A DNA stretch of 64,000 nt from Phenylobacterium sp. NIBR 498073. GTDB lineage: Bacteria; Pseudomonadota; Alphaproteobacteria; Caulobacterales; Caulobacteraceae. The notes beneath the pieces were generated by a model, which was not told the origin of the DNA, made no database searches, and was given only the letters and a program-made list of their open reading frames with translations. The DNA is taken from positions 2,294,001 through 2,358,000 of the forward strand of contig NZ_CP114599.1 of NCBI RefSeq assembly GCF_027286305.1, written 5' to 3'. The position numbers were made by a program, and so were the translations under genes. Positions 56,791 to 64,000 of this stretch are shown piece by piece (positions within the stretch are counted from its first letter, which is position 1; every line of letters starts with the position of its first letter).

Positions 56791-58095
56791 CTAGACGCTG
56801 ACCGGGTGCGCGTGGCGGCCGGCTTCGCCGAAGATGCGGAGGTAGCGGGTGATCTCGGCGGGATCGCCGGTGGCTTTCTCGGGGTTGTCCGACAGCTTCA
56901 CAGCGGGGCGCCCGTTGGCGTCGGTGACCTTGCAGACCAGCGAAATGGGGTCGAGGGCCTCGCCGCCGCCCGGCAGGCAGCCCTTGAAGTCGTTGGTCAG
57001 GTTGGTGCCCCAGCCGAAGCTCATCCGCACGCGGCCGGTGAAGTGGCGGTGGGCCTCCTCGATCGAGTCGATGTCCATGCCGTCGGAGAACACCAGCAGC
57101 TTCTCGCGCGGGTCGCGGCCCTTGGCCTTCCACCAGGCGATGATCTCCTCGCCGCCTTCGATCGGCGGGGCGCTATCCGGGCGAAAGCCCGTCCAGTCGG
57201 CGACCCAGTCGGGGGCGTCGGCCAGGAAGGCGCGGGTGCCAAAGGCGTCGGGCAGGGCGACCAGCAGATTGCCGCCATAGGTGCGCCGCCACTCATCGAG
57301 CACGCGATAGGGCGCGGCGCGCAGCTCCTCGTCGGTCTCGGCCAGGGCGGCGGCGACCATGGGCAGCTCGTGGGCGTTGGTGCCGATCGCCTCGAGATCG
57401 CCATCCATGGCCAGCAGCACGTTGGAGGTGCCAAGCACGGCGTCGCCCAGCCCTTCCTTCAGCGCCTCGACGCACCAGCGCTGCCAGAGGAAGGAATGGC
57501 GGCGGCGGGTGCCGAAGTCGGAGATCAGCAGGCCGTCCAGCTTGCGCAGCCGCTCGACCTTCTCCCAGAGCTTGGCCTTGGCGCGCGCGAAGGTGATGTC
57601 GAGCGCAAAGCGCCCCTCTCCGCGCAGCACCGCCCGGGTGCGCAGTTCGTTGATGATCGCCAGGGCCGGGATCTCCCACATGGTGGTGTGGGTCCAGGGG
57701 CCGTGGAAGCTGAGCTCATACTGGCCGTCGCGCTTGGTGAGCTCGTAGGGCGGCAGGCGGAAGTCGGCGAGCCAGGCGATGAAGCCCGGTTTGAACATCT
57801 GGGTCTCGCCGTAGAACGTGTTGCCCGCCAGCCAGATCAGCTCTTTCTTCGAGAATGAAAGAGTGCGGGCATGGTCGAGCTGGGCGCGCAACTCGCCTTC
57901 GTCGACGATGTCGGCCAGGCGCACGTGGCGGCTGCGGTTGATCAGCGAGAAGGTGGCCTGGACGTCCGGGTGCAGGCTCCAGATCAGTTGCAGCATCAGC
58001 AGCTTGTAGAAGTCGGTGTCCAACAAGCTGCGGATGATGGGGTCGAGCCGCCAGCCGTGATTGTAGGTCCGCGTTGCGAGGTCGGTGAGCGCCAT
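56791..58095 (-). CDS. pncB: Nicotinate phosphoribosyltransferase
   Basis: NAD salvage enzyme that makes nicotinate mononucleotide from nicotinate and PRPP. 434 aa. Diagnostic segments are [19 protein letters not shown] near the N-terminus (about 20-38), [13 protein letters not shown] in the substrate pocket, [26 protein letters not shown] (shown as GTSNVLLA and AIGTNAHE) and the C-terminal [14 protein letters not shown] and [10 protein letters not shown]. The start at 58095 is 47 nt from a divergent gene, so its promoter must overlap that gene's promoter. Confidence 0.96.
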   Translation of the reverse strand: MALTDLATRTYNHGWRLDPIIRSLLDTDFYKLLMLQLIWSLHPDVQATFSLINRSRHVRLADIVDEGELRAQLDHARTLSFSKKELIWLAGNTFYGETQMFKPGFIAWLADFRLPPYELTKRDGQYELSFHGPWTHTTMWEIPALAIINELRTRAVLRGEGRFALDITFARAKAKLWEKVERLRKLDGLLISDFGTRRRHSFLWQRWCVEALKEGLGDAVLGTSNVLLAMDGDLEAIGTNAHELPMVAAALAETDEELRAAPYRVLDEWRRTYGGNLLVALPDAFGTRAFLADAPDWVADWTGFRPDSAPPIEGGEEIIAWWKAKGRDPREKLLVFSDGMDIDSIEEAHRHFTGRVRMSFGWGTNLTNDFKGCLPGGGEALDPISLVCKVTDANGRPAVKLSDNPEKATGDPAEITRYLRIFGEAGRHAHPVSV

Positions 58096-58128
58096 GGCGC
58101 GACAATGGCAGCCCCTGCGCGGTTTGCG

Positions 58129-58136
58129 AATATAGT
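58129..58136. promoter_or_regulatory. Overlapping bidirectional -10 boxes for pncB and the SRPBCC gene
   Basis: AATATAGT reads TATAGT on plus (58131-58136) and TATATT on minus (58129-58134). The plus box is only 6 nt from the ATG at 58143 with no ribosome site, which would give a nearly leaderless transcript. The minus box is about 33 nt before the pncB start. Confidence 0.45.
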
Positions 58137-58142
58137 CGCGCC

Positions 58143-58580
58143 ATGCATCAGATCCGCGCCGAGTCGATTGTTCCGGCCAGCCCCGAGCAGGTGTGGGCGG
58201 TGCTGGCCGACTTCGCCCGCTATGGCGAGTGGAACCCGCTGAACCTGGAGGTCGACGGCGAGGCCAAGGTCGGGACCAGGGCGCGGATGGTGTTCCGAAA
58301 CCTGGCGGGGCAGGGCGTCATCCGCCAGACCGTACGTATCGTCGCGGCAGAGCCCGGGCGGGAGCTGGCCTGGTCGGGACATGTGCCGCTGCTGTTCGCG
58401 GGTCGCCACGGCTTCCTGCTGACCCCGCACGCGGACGGCACGCATGTGCTGCACACCGAACTGCTGGGCGGGTTGTTGCCCGCGACCTGGAGCAAGGCGA
58501 AGATCGCACGCGACTTCGTCCCGGCATACGAGGCGGTGAACCTCGCCCTGGCCGAACGGCTTGTCGATTTGGCCGACTGA
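58143..58580 (+). CDS. SRPBCC family protein (START-like fold)
   Basis: A 145-aa single-domain protein of the SRPBCC/polyketide-cyclase-like superfamily: [20 protein letters not shown] at the N-terminus, [31 protein letters not shown], and a C-terminal long helix ([19 protein letters not shown]). The fold makes a hydrophobic pocket that binds lipids or aromatic ligands; the ligand is unknown. There is no ribosome site before the ATG and a -10 box is very close, suggesting leaderless translation. Confidence 0.88.
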   Translation: MHQIRAESIVPASPEQVWAVLADFARYGEWNPLNLEVDGEAKVGTRARMVFRNLAGQGVIRQTVRIVAAEPGRELAWSGHVPLLFAGRHGFLLTPHADGTHVLHTELLGGLLPATWSKAKIARDFVPAYEAVNLALAERLVDLAD

Positions 58581-58624
58581 CCCCCTATCGCGACGGCTGT
58601 TTTTGAGAGAAATTCTCAATTGGC

Positions 58625-58999
58625 ATGACGCGCGCGCTTTATCTGGTTCTGGGGTTGGGGTTTACGGGTCTGGGCATCGCCGGGGCGTTCCTGCCGCTGC
58701 TGCCGACCACGGTGTTCCTGATCCTGGCAGCGGGCTGCTTCGCCAGGTCCTCGCCGCGGCTGGAGGCCTGGATCCTGAACCACAAGCAATTCGGGCCGCT
58801 GGTGCGTGACTGGCGCGCGCACGGGGCGATCCCGCGCAAGGCCAAGGTCCTGGCCTGCGCCGGCATGGCGGGCGGGTTCGTGATCTTCTTCCTGTCGGCG
58901 CACCCGGCGACTTGGCTGGCGCTGGCCGTAGCTGGGGCGCTGGGCCTGTGCGCGGCCTTCGTGGTCAGCCGGCCGAGCGGATCGCGGCCGGGCGGGTAG
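58625..58999 (+). CDS. YbaN family (DUF454) membrane protein
   Basis: A 124-aa inner-membrane protein of the YbaN/DUF454 family, start ATG at 58625. The family block LGFTGLGIAGAFLPLLPTTV, FLILAAGCFARSSPRLEAWI and NHKQFGPLVRDWRAHGAIPR is nearly complete. A pair of helices (about 77-115) completes it. Function is unknown beyond membrane location. 44 nt after the SRPBCC gene, possibly cotranscribed. Confidence 0.9.
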   Translation: MTRALYLVLGLGFTGLGIAGAFLPLLPTTVFLILAAGCFARSSPRLEAWILNHKQFGPLVRDWRAHGAIPRKAKVLACAGMAGGFVIFFLSAHPATWLALAVAGALGLCAAFVVSRPSGSRPGG

Positions 59000-59047
59000 G
59001 CGCCGCGCCGCGGACTTGATAGGCCAGGGCCGATCACGGAGGCGATC

Positions 59048-59230
59048 ATGGCCGAACCCAAGGGCAAGCGGGATTTCCGCGACAACGTGCGGCTGGACGT
59101 GCGCGAACGTCACGAGGTGGCGTTCTGGGCCAAGCGCTGGGGCGTCAAGCCCGAGCAGGTCATCGCCGCGCACCGCAAGGTCGGACATAACGTCAAGGAC
59201 ATCGCCGCCGAACTCGGCAAGCGGAAGTAA
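59048..59230 (+). CDS. DUF3606 domain-containing small protein
   Basis: A 60-aa basic protein that is essentially one DUF3606 domain: RDNVRLDVRERHEVAFWAKR, then WGVKPEQVIAAHRKVGHNVK and a Lys/Arg-rich end. Such proteins have a helix-hairpin resembling small DNA-associated or stress proteins in alpha- and betaproteobacteria, but no activity is established. Its stop (59228-59230) is directly followed, in the same frame, by the TauE-like gene. Confidence 0.85.
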   Translation: MAEPKGKRDFRDNVRLDVRERHEVAFWAKRWGVKPEQVIAAHRKVGHNVKDIAAELGKRK

Positions 59231-59278
59231 TCCCCGCTGCTGACCGATCCCTTCTTCTACGCCGTAGCGATCCCGGCG

Positions 59279-60004
59279 GTGATCCTGCTGGGCCTGGCGA
59301 AGGGCGGGTTCTCCGGCATCGGGGTCATCGCCGTGCCGATGATGGCGCTGGCGATCTCGCCGGTGCTGGCGGCTTCGATCACCCTGCCGATCCTGATCGT
59401 GCAGGATGTGGTCAGCGTCTGGTCGTTCCGCAAAACCTGGGACAAGGGCGTGCTGGCGGTGATGCTGCCGAGCGCGGCGGGCGGAATCGCGCTCGGCTAC
59501 TCGCTGGCGGCGTTCGTGAAGCCTGGGGCCGTGGAACTGGCCGTTGGCGCGGTCTCGATCGTCTTCGCGCTGATGCGGCTGTGGGCCGAGCGGGGCTCTG
59601 CCCCGGCCAAGCCGGCCAAACCCGAGAAGCTGCCCTGGCGTGGGGTGCTGGCCGGCGTCGTCGCTGGTTTCACCAGCCAGATCGCCCATGCCGGCGGACC
59701 GCCGTTCCAGATCTATGTCATGCCCAAGAACCTGCCGCGCGACGTGTTCATCGGCACCAGCGCGATCTTCTTCGCGGTCGTGAACTGGATGAAGGTCCCG
59801 GCCTACTGGGCGTTGGGCCAGTTCACGCGCGAGGCGCTGATGACGGCCCTGGTGCTGCTGCCGCTGGCCATCGCCTCGACCGCGGCCGGGGTCTGGCTGG
59901 TGCGGCGGGTTCCGGCCGGGAATTTCTACCGGATCATCTATGTCCTGCTGATCGCCGTCGGCGCGAAGCTGGCCTGGGACGGGGCGGCCTCTCTCCTTGG
60001 CTAG
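59279..60004 (+). CDS. Sulfite exporter TauE/SafE family membrane protein
   Basis: Polytopic transporter-like protein of the TauE/SafE family with about eight helices, including LGLAKGGFSGIGVIAVPMMA, GIALGYSLAAFVKPGAVELA, AGFTSQIAHAGGPPFQIYVM and GTSAIFFAVVNWMKVPAYWA. Family members export sulfite or sulfonates; the substrate here is unknown. The annotated GTG at 59279 cuts the first helix in half. The frame upstream reads LTDPFFYAVAIPAVILLGLA from a CTG at 59240 to the DUF3606 stop, matching the usual family N-terminus, so the true start may be that CTG (or the CTG at 59237), preceded by GGAAG. Confidence 0.87.
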   Translation: MILLGLAKGGFSGIGVIAVPMMALAISPVLAASITLPILIVQDVVSVWSFRKTWDKGVLAVMLPSAAGGIALGYSLAAFVKPGAVELAVGAVSIVFALMRLWAERGSAPAKPAKPEKLPWRGVLAGVVAGFTSQIAHAGGPPFQIYVMPKNLPRDVFIGTSAIFFAVVNWMKVPAYWALGQFTREALMTALVLLPLAIASTAAGVWLVRRVPAGNFYRIIYVLLIAVGAKLAWDGAASLLG

Positions 60005-60064
60005 CGCCTTACGAGCGCCCATATCGGCTGCTTAAGCTGCCGTGCGCTTGGAGGCGCCTTCAGC

Positions 60065-60532
60065 ATGCGTACGCGTACCCTTTTGACGGCTTGCGCCGCA
60101 CTCGCCCTGATCGCCGGCGTCGCCCAGGCCCAGGAGGCGATGAGCACCGCCGGCGCCACGGGAATCGCCCCCTCGGAAATCAACCTGGCCGCGGCCGAAC
60201 CGGCGGCTGCGGCCGTTACCGCTCCGCCGGCCGAGACGCTCGACACTGCCGAACAGATCAAGCGCTGGCTGGCCGACTCGCCTGCCGCTGGGCCTGAGGA
60301 GACGTATGGCGAGGGCGTGCGGCTGCCGCGGGATCGCCAGATCCACGGCGAGGTCGGTGTCGCGGTCGGTACGGGCGGCTATCGCAGCGGCTACATCACC
60401 AGCGTCATGCCGATCGGCGAGACCGGAACCCTGGCCCTGACCATCGGCCAGGAGAAGAATGGCTATCGCCCCTACTGGGGCGCCGGGCGGCCCTACGGCG
60501 CGTTCGACTACGGCTATGGCCAGGGACGCTGA
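60065..60532 (+). CDS. Exported hypothetical protein
   Basis: A 155-aa protein with a signal peptide (MRTRTLLTACAALALIAGVAQAQ). An Ala/Pro-rich region (about 25-65) and a C-terminal part follow, with RDRQIHGEVGVAVGTGGYRS and an end rich in Gly, Tyr and Arg (NGYRPYWGAGRPYGAFDYGY). I do not recognise a family. GGAGG lies about 10 nt before the ATG. It is probably periplasmic or outer-membrane associated. Tandem with the TauE-like gene 60 nt upstream. Confidence 0.78.
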   Translation: MRTRTLLTACAALALIAGVAQAQEAMSTAGATGIAPSEINLAAAEPAAAAVTAPPAETLDTAEQIKRWLADSPAAGPEETYGEGVRLPRDRQIHGEVGVAVGTGGYRSGYITSVMPIGETGTLALTIGQEKNGYRPYWGAGRPYGAFDYGYGQGR

Positions 60533-60550
60533 CGCGGTTCAAACGGTTGT

Positions 60551-60578
60551 TTGAGGCGAGGGGGCGTGGCTCTATAGG
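60551..60578 (+). promoter_or_regulatory. Candidate promoter for the hotdog/SDR gene pair
   Basis: TTGAGG (60551-60556) is followed after 12 nt by GCTCTATAGG (60569-60578), close to the Caulobacter -10 pattern. The strong ribosome site AAGGAGGA (60609-60616) and the ATG at 60624 follow. Confidence 0.45.
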
Positions 60579-60623
60579 AGGCTGAGCGCCGCAGGGCGCC
60601 GCCGCCACAAGGAGGACGCCCCC

Positions 60624-61544
60624 ATGAGCTTCGATACGCCCCTCAGCCTTGCCGGTCCGCTGCGCAAGCCGCTGCAGATGCTGGCCGATCAGGAGTATGG
60701 CGGGCACTCCTCGATCCACGATGACGCCATGGCGGAGAAGCTCGGCTTCCGGGCCGGGCCGATCGAGGGGCCGACGCACTTCAGCCAGTTCCAACCGCTG
60801 CTGGCCAAGATTTGGGGACAGCGCTGGTACGAGAGCGGCTGTATCTCCTCCCACTTCCTGAACATGGTCGTCGAGGGCGAGGAGGTCCGCGCCTTCGCCC
60901 AGATCCCCGCGGAGGGCGCGACTCGGACCCGTGTCTGGGCCGAGAAGGCGGACGGGACCCCAGTGCTGGAGGCCAGCGCGAGCGTCGGTCCGCAGACCGA
61001 GCCCAGCCTGCTGGAATCGCGCATGGCGGCGCTGCGCCCGCCCGGAAAGCTGTTGATCCTTGAGGACCTGAAGGTCGGCATGAGCGGGGCGAAGGACGAG
61101 CGGGTGAAGATGGACGCCGACCAGAACATGGGCGCGCTCTATCCGTTCAGCCTGAACCAGAAGCTGGCCAAGATCACCGAGACCTCGCCCTGGTACTCGG
61201 ACGGCGCGGCCTCGCCCTGGGGCCGGGCGATCATCCCGTTCGAGATGCTGAGCGTGCTGTTCGAATATTCGAGCCGGGAGGCGGCGTTCCCGGTCAAGGG
61301 GCCGGCGGTCGGGCTGTTCGCCGACCAGGAGATCAAGCTGCTCGACGGGCCGCTGTTCGTCGGCGAGGAATACGTCCTGCGGCGCGAGATCGTCGCGCTG
61401 GCCGAGAGCAAACGCACCGAATCCTACTGGGTGCGCACGCGGGTGTTCGACGCCAAGGGTGAGAAGCAGGTCGCCCAGATGCTGCTGAACCATGCCAGCC
61501 TGAAGCATTCGTATGCCGGCTACGCCGACGCCGCCCAAGCCTGA
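60624..61544 (+). CDS. MaoC/hotdog-fold dehydratase-like protein
   Basis: A 306-aa cytoplasmic protein. Residues about 25-60 (IHDDAMAEKLGFRAGPIEGP then THFSQF) look like the hydratase motif region of MaoC-type double-hotdog proteins. The second half repeats a hotdog-like pattern (GPLFVGEEYVLRREIVALAE). The exact catalytic Asp/His pair of MaoC is not obvious. AAGGAGGA precedes the ATG. An SDR gene follows 18 nt later, so the pair may act on the same acyl or keto substrate. The family assignment is tentative. Confidence 0.72.
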   Translation: MSFDTPLSLAGPLRKPLQMLADQEYGGHSSIHDDAMAEKLGFRAGPIEGPTHFSQFQPLLAKIWGQRWYESGCISSHFLNMVVEGEEVRAFAQIPAEGATRTRVWAEKADGTPVLEASASVGPQTEPSLLESRMAALRPPGKLLILEDLKVGMSGAKDERVKMDADQNMGALYPFSLNQKLAKITETSPWYSDGAASPWGRAIIPFEMLSVLFEYSSREAAFPVKGPAVGLFADQEIKLLDGPLFVGEEYVLRREIVALAESKRTESYWVRTRVFDAKGEKQVAQMLLNHASLKHSYAGYADAAQA

Positions 61545-61562
61545 TCAAAAGGACGCTCATCG

Positions 61563-62351
61563 ATGGAACTGAAGGACAAGGTCGTCGTCGTCACCGGCGG
61601 CGCCGAGGGGATTGGCGCGGGCCTGGCGCGCCGCTTCGCGCGCGAAGGCGCCAAGTCGGTGATCGTGGCCGACCGCAACGGCGAGGGCGCCGCGGCGGTC
61701 GCCAAGGAGATCGGTGGCGAGGCGGTGACGCTGGACGTCAGCGATGGCGCGGCGGTGGCGGCGATGGTGGCGGACATCGAGGCGCGCCATGGCGGCATCG
61801 ATCTCTTCTGCTCCAATGCCGGCGTCGGCGACGGCGATCCGGACAAGCAGAGCGCCGCCTCCTCGCCGGACGCGGTGTGGAACCGGGCCTGGAACGTCAA
61901 CGTCATGGCGCACGTCCATGCGGCGCGGGCGGTGATCCCGGGCATGCAGGCGCGGGGCGGCGGCTACCTGCTCAACACCATCTCGGCAGCGGGTCTGCTG
62001 TCGCAGATCGGCGGGGCGGTCTACTCGACCACCAAGCACGCGGCGGTCGGCTTCGCCGAGTCGCTGGCCATCACCCACGGCGACCAGGGCATCAAGGTCT
62101 CGATTCTGTGCCCGCAGGGCGTGGACACGGCGATGCTGCGCCAGGGGGATTCTGCCTCGCAGCCACAGAACCTCGACGGGGTGCTGACCCCGGACGACGT
62201 CGCTGAGAGCGTGGTTCAGGGGCTGGCTGCCGAGAGCTTCCTGATCCTGCCGCATCCGGTCGTGCTGACCTACATGCAGCGCAAGACGGCCGACTACGAC
62301 CGCTGGATCGGCGGCATGCGGCGGCTGCGGGCCAAGATGTTCGGCGGCTAG
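61563..62351 (+). CDS. SDR family NAD(P)-dependent oxidoreductase
   Basis: Short-chain dehydrogenase of 262 aa with the standard features: TGGAEGIG (12-19), SNAGVGDG (about 86-93), catalytic Ser in NTISAAG and the YSTTK pair (about 156/160). The C-terminal tail (LTYMQRKTADYDRWIGGMRR) is typical of the subgroup acting with acyl or steroid-like substrates. Substrate unknown. It follows the hotdog-fold gene after 18 nt with AAGGA before the ATG, and its stop overlaps rsmA by 4 nt, convergent. Confidence 0.92.
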   Translation: MELKDKVVVVTGGAEGIGAGLARRFAREGAKSVIVADRNGEGAAAVAKEIGGEAVTLDVSDGAAVAAMVADIEARHGGIDLFCSNAGVGDGDPDKQSAASSPDAVWNRAWNVNVMAHVHAARAVIPGMQARGGGYLLNTISAAGLLSQIGGAVYSTTKHAAVGFAESLAITHGDQGIKVSILCPQGVDTAMLRQGDSASQPQNLDGVLTPDDVAESVVQGLAAESFLILPHPVVLTYMQRKTADYDRWIGGMRRLRAKMFGG

Positions 62352-63172
62352 GTTGCGATCAGCGCGTCGGCGAGCGCCAGGAAGCCCGGGATGTCGATCG
62401 TTTCGGCGCGGGCTTCCGGCGCGATGCCGGCCGCCTCGCAGAGTTCGGCTCCGCCGAGAACCTTGAGACTGGAGCGCAGCATCTTGCGGCGCTGGCCGAA
62501 GGCCGCGGCGGTGACCCGCTGGAGCGCGTCGAGGCGCTCGCTCGCCGGGCGGTCGGCGCGCGGCGTCAGGCGGGCGACCGCCGAGGCGACCTTGGGCGGC
62601 GGAGTGAAGGCGCGGGCCGGCACGTCCATGACCACCGCGGTATGGCTGGTCGCCTGGGCGATGACCGAGAGCCGGCCATAGGCCTCAGAGCCGGGCTCGG
62701 CGGCGACCCGGTCGGCGACTTCCTTTTGGAACATCAAAGTCATCGAGGCGGGCGTGAAGGCGCCTGTCAGCCATTTGATCAGCAGCGGCGTGCCGACGTT
62801 GTAGGGCAGGTTGGAGACGATGTGGGCGGGTGCGCCGGCGGCGACCGCGGCCTCATCGGTCTTGAGCGCGTCTTCCAGCCGGACGGTGAGCGCTCCGCCG
62901 GAGGCGACTGAGAGTTCCTCAAGCAGCGGAGCGAAGCGGGGGTCGGCCTCGACGGCGGTGACCCTGGCCCCGGTCTCGAGCAGGGCGCGGGTCAGGCCGC
63001 CAGGGCCCGGGCCGATCTCGATGACATGGTCCCCGGCGCCGACCTCGGCCAGGCGGGCGATCTTCCGCGTGATGTTGAGGTCGAGCAGGAAGTGCTGCCC
63101 GAAGCTCTTCTTGGCCAGAAGATCGTGCTCGGCGAGGGTTTCACGCAGGGGCGGGAGCTGGTCGAGGGTCAT
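62348..63172 (-). CDS. rsmA: 16S rRNA (adenine1518-N6/adenine1519-N6)-dimethyltransferase RsmA
   Basis: Dimethylates two adjacent adenines near the 3' end of 16S rRNA, a late 30S checkpoint. 274 aa. The SAM-binding motifs are KKSFGQHFLLDLNITRKIAR and VIEIGPGPGGLTRALLETGA with the acidic EAD; the catalytic NLPYN (about 121-125) precedes the typical FQKEVADRV. The C-terminal helical domain is present. Convergent with the SDR gene; the upstream 125 nt is shared with the LytTR gene. Confidence 0.96.
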   Translation of the reverse strand: MTLDQLPPLRETLAEHDLLAKKSFGQHFLLDLNITRKIARLAEVGAGDHVIEIGPGPGGLTRALLETGARVTAVEADPRFAPLLEELSVASGGALTVRLEDALKTDEAAVAAGAPAHIVSNLPYNVGTPLLIKWLTGAFTPASMTLMFQKEVADRVAAEPGSEAYGRLSVIAQATSHTAVVMDVPARAFTPPPKVASAVARLTPRADRPASERLDALQRVTAAAFGQRRKMLRSSLKVLGGAELCEAAGIAPEARAETIDIPGFLALADALIAT

Positions 63173-63297
63173 CGCAGCCGCAATAGCAGGCGCCGGGCGC
63201 GAAGGGCAGAGGGGCGGCCTCGTTCGAACGGGGGAAGCGGCGCCCGCCGCGGAATCGCTAGCGTGCGTGCAAGCAGTTGGAGCAGGGACACGCGACG

Positions 63298-63741
63298 ATG
63301 GGACTGGCGTTCGTGGGGGGCGAGGCGGGGGCGACGGAGATCTCGCCGAACGGGCGCGGGCCGTGGCCTGTGGCGGCGGGAGCGTGCGTCTGTCAGGCGT
63401 GCGGCTACGAGACGGGGCTGTGGGTCGCCGACCGGACCGGCCACGTGCGAGTGGCGATCAGCCAGATCCAGCGAATCGAGGCGGCCAAGGACTATGCGAT
63501 CATCCACGCCGCCGGGCGCCGGCACATCCTGCGCATCACGATGAGCGAGCTCGAGGCGCGGCTGGATCCATCCCGGCTGATGAGGGTTCGGCGCTCGGCC
63601 TTCGTACGGCTGGACGCCGTGCGGCGGGTGACGCGGGCCGGGCGCAGCCCGATGCAGCTGTATCTCGAGGACGGCGCGCTCGTCGATGTAGGGCCGACCT
63701 ACGCCAAGGCGGTGATGCGGGCGCTGCGGCTGACGGGCTAG
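63298..63741 (+). CDS. LytTR-domain transcriptional regulator with N-terminal Cys motif
   Basis: A 147-aa DNA-binding protein. The LytTR domain occupies about residues 45-147: VAISQIQRIEAAKDYAIIHA, RRHILRITMSELEARL, RLMRVRRSAFVRLDAVRRV. There is no response-regulator receiver and no transmembrane segment. The N-terminal 40 residues hold three close cysteines (Cys30, Cys32, Cys35 in CVCQACGYETG), possibly a metal or redox site. The ATG at 63298 is preferred over a TTG at 63277. Its stop overlaps the convergent partial gene by 4 nt. Confidence 0.88.
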   Translation: MGLAFVGGEAGATEISPNGRGPWPVAAGACVCQACGYETGLWVADRTGHVRVAISQIQRIEAAKDYAIIHAAGRRHILRITMSELEARLDPSRLMRVRRSAFVRLDAVRRVTRAGRSPMQLYLEDGALVDVGPTYAKAVMRALRLTG

Positions 63742-64000
63742 GGGCGTTTCGGCGTCAAGGCGTGAAGTCGCTGATAGAGGGCGTTCGCCGCCTCGTCCTT
63801 CGGGGCGATGGCCCAGGCCTGGGCGGCGCAGGCGAAGGCGCGTTCCAGGTGCTCGGCGTTGCGGCGCTGGGCCTCGAAGAGATCGGCGTGCGCGGCGCCT
63901 TCCATGAGCGCGACGATCGCCCGTTGGCGCTCGTCCAAGGGTTGGCGGGCGAAGCGCAGGTCGGCCAGGGTGGCCAGCGAACCGCGCGGGTCCTTGGCCT
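63738..64000 (-). CDS. Hypothetical protein, 5' end outside window
   Basis: The minus-strand frame is open from the right edge to the stop at 63738, so this is the C-terminal part (87 codons) of a longer gene; a TTG at 63938 is internal. The visible sequence is helical (LDERQRAIVALMEGAAHADL, RNAEHLERAFACAAQAWAIA) and could be a TPR-like repeat region. No family can be named from this fragment. Overlaps the LytTR gene by 4 nt. Confidence 0.6.
   Translation of the reverse strand, partial: AKDPRGSLATLADLRFARQPLDERQRAIVALMEGAAHADLFEAQRRNAEHLERAFACAAQAWAIAPKDEAANALYQRLHALTPKRP

Overview
This 64 kb window is gene-dense, high-GC chromosome from an alphaproteobacterium, most likely a member of the Caulobacterales (Caulobacter/Phenylobacterium type). 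The evidence is gene order and content: yfgM-like/bamB/der, a fabD-fabG-acpP-fabF-mltG-yicC-gmk core, cpa-named Tad pilus genes, a DUF2853 protein, many 4-nt ATGA/GTGA overlaps, and promoter elements resembling the Caulobacter housekeeping consensus. I see no tRNA, rRNA, insertion sequence, prophage or CRISPR array. The genus is an inference.

Layout. 1-1827: 3' part of a dicarboxylate/amino acid:cation symporter with an overlapping TetR regulator. 1928-5752: outer-membrane assembly and ribosome biogenesis (TPR protein, BamB, Der). 5700-11006 (minus): radA, cvpA-type gene, purF, a BASS-type transporter and an SDR. 11157-17536: YIP1 membrane protein, alanine racemase, replicative helicase DnaB and a TonB-dependent receptor. 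17896-23850: a tightly coupled six-gene operon, DUF4129-DUF4350-MoxR-DUF58-SpoIIM-RDD. 23856-27338: a membrane protein, the rpsF-rpsR-rplI ribosomal operon with its own promoter and terminator, a DUF2059 protein and a periplasmic peroxiredoxin.

27539-34240 is a reduced Tad locus (cpaB, cpaC, cpaE, cpaF, tadB, tadC) with no pilin, prepilin peptidase, CpaD or minor pilins in view. 34312-41122: purC, a DUF3667 protein, a small catabolic-looking set (2-hydroxychromene-2-carboxylate isomerase-like protein and an atypical SDR, divergent from an HxlR regulator), a lower-GC membrane protein and a prolyl oligopeptidase. 41299-47503: thioesterase, an ABC ATPase/FtsX permease/AttH-like lipocalin set, and a zinc-type dehydrogenase.

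47598-55597 carries fatty-acid synthesis, MltG, YicC and guanylate kinase, interrupted by an unusual DUF2853-TM-OmpA fusion and a small membrane protein. 55799-64000 is a mixture: a Cys-rich small protein, pncB, an SRPBCC protein, YbaN, DUF3606, TauE-like transporter, secreted proteins, a hotdog-fold/SDR pair, rsmA, a LytTR regulator and a truncated hypothetical gene at the right edge.

Most of the window is housekeeping. The parts most worth a second look are the DUF2853-OmpA fusion, the MoxR/DUF58/SpoIIM operon, the stripped-down Tad locus with its lysine-less CpaE, and several intergenic palindromes and repeats.
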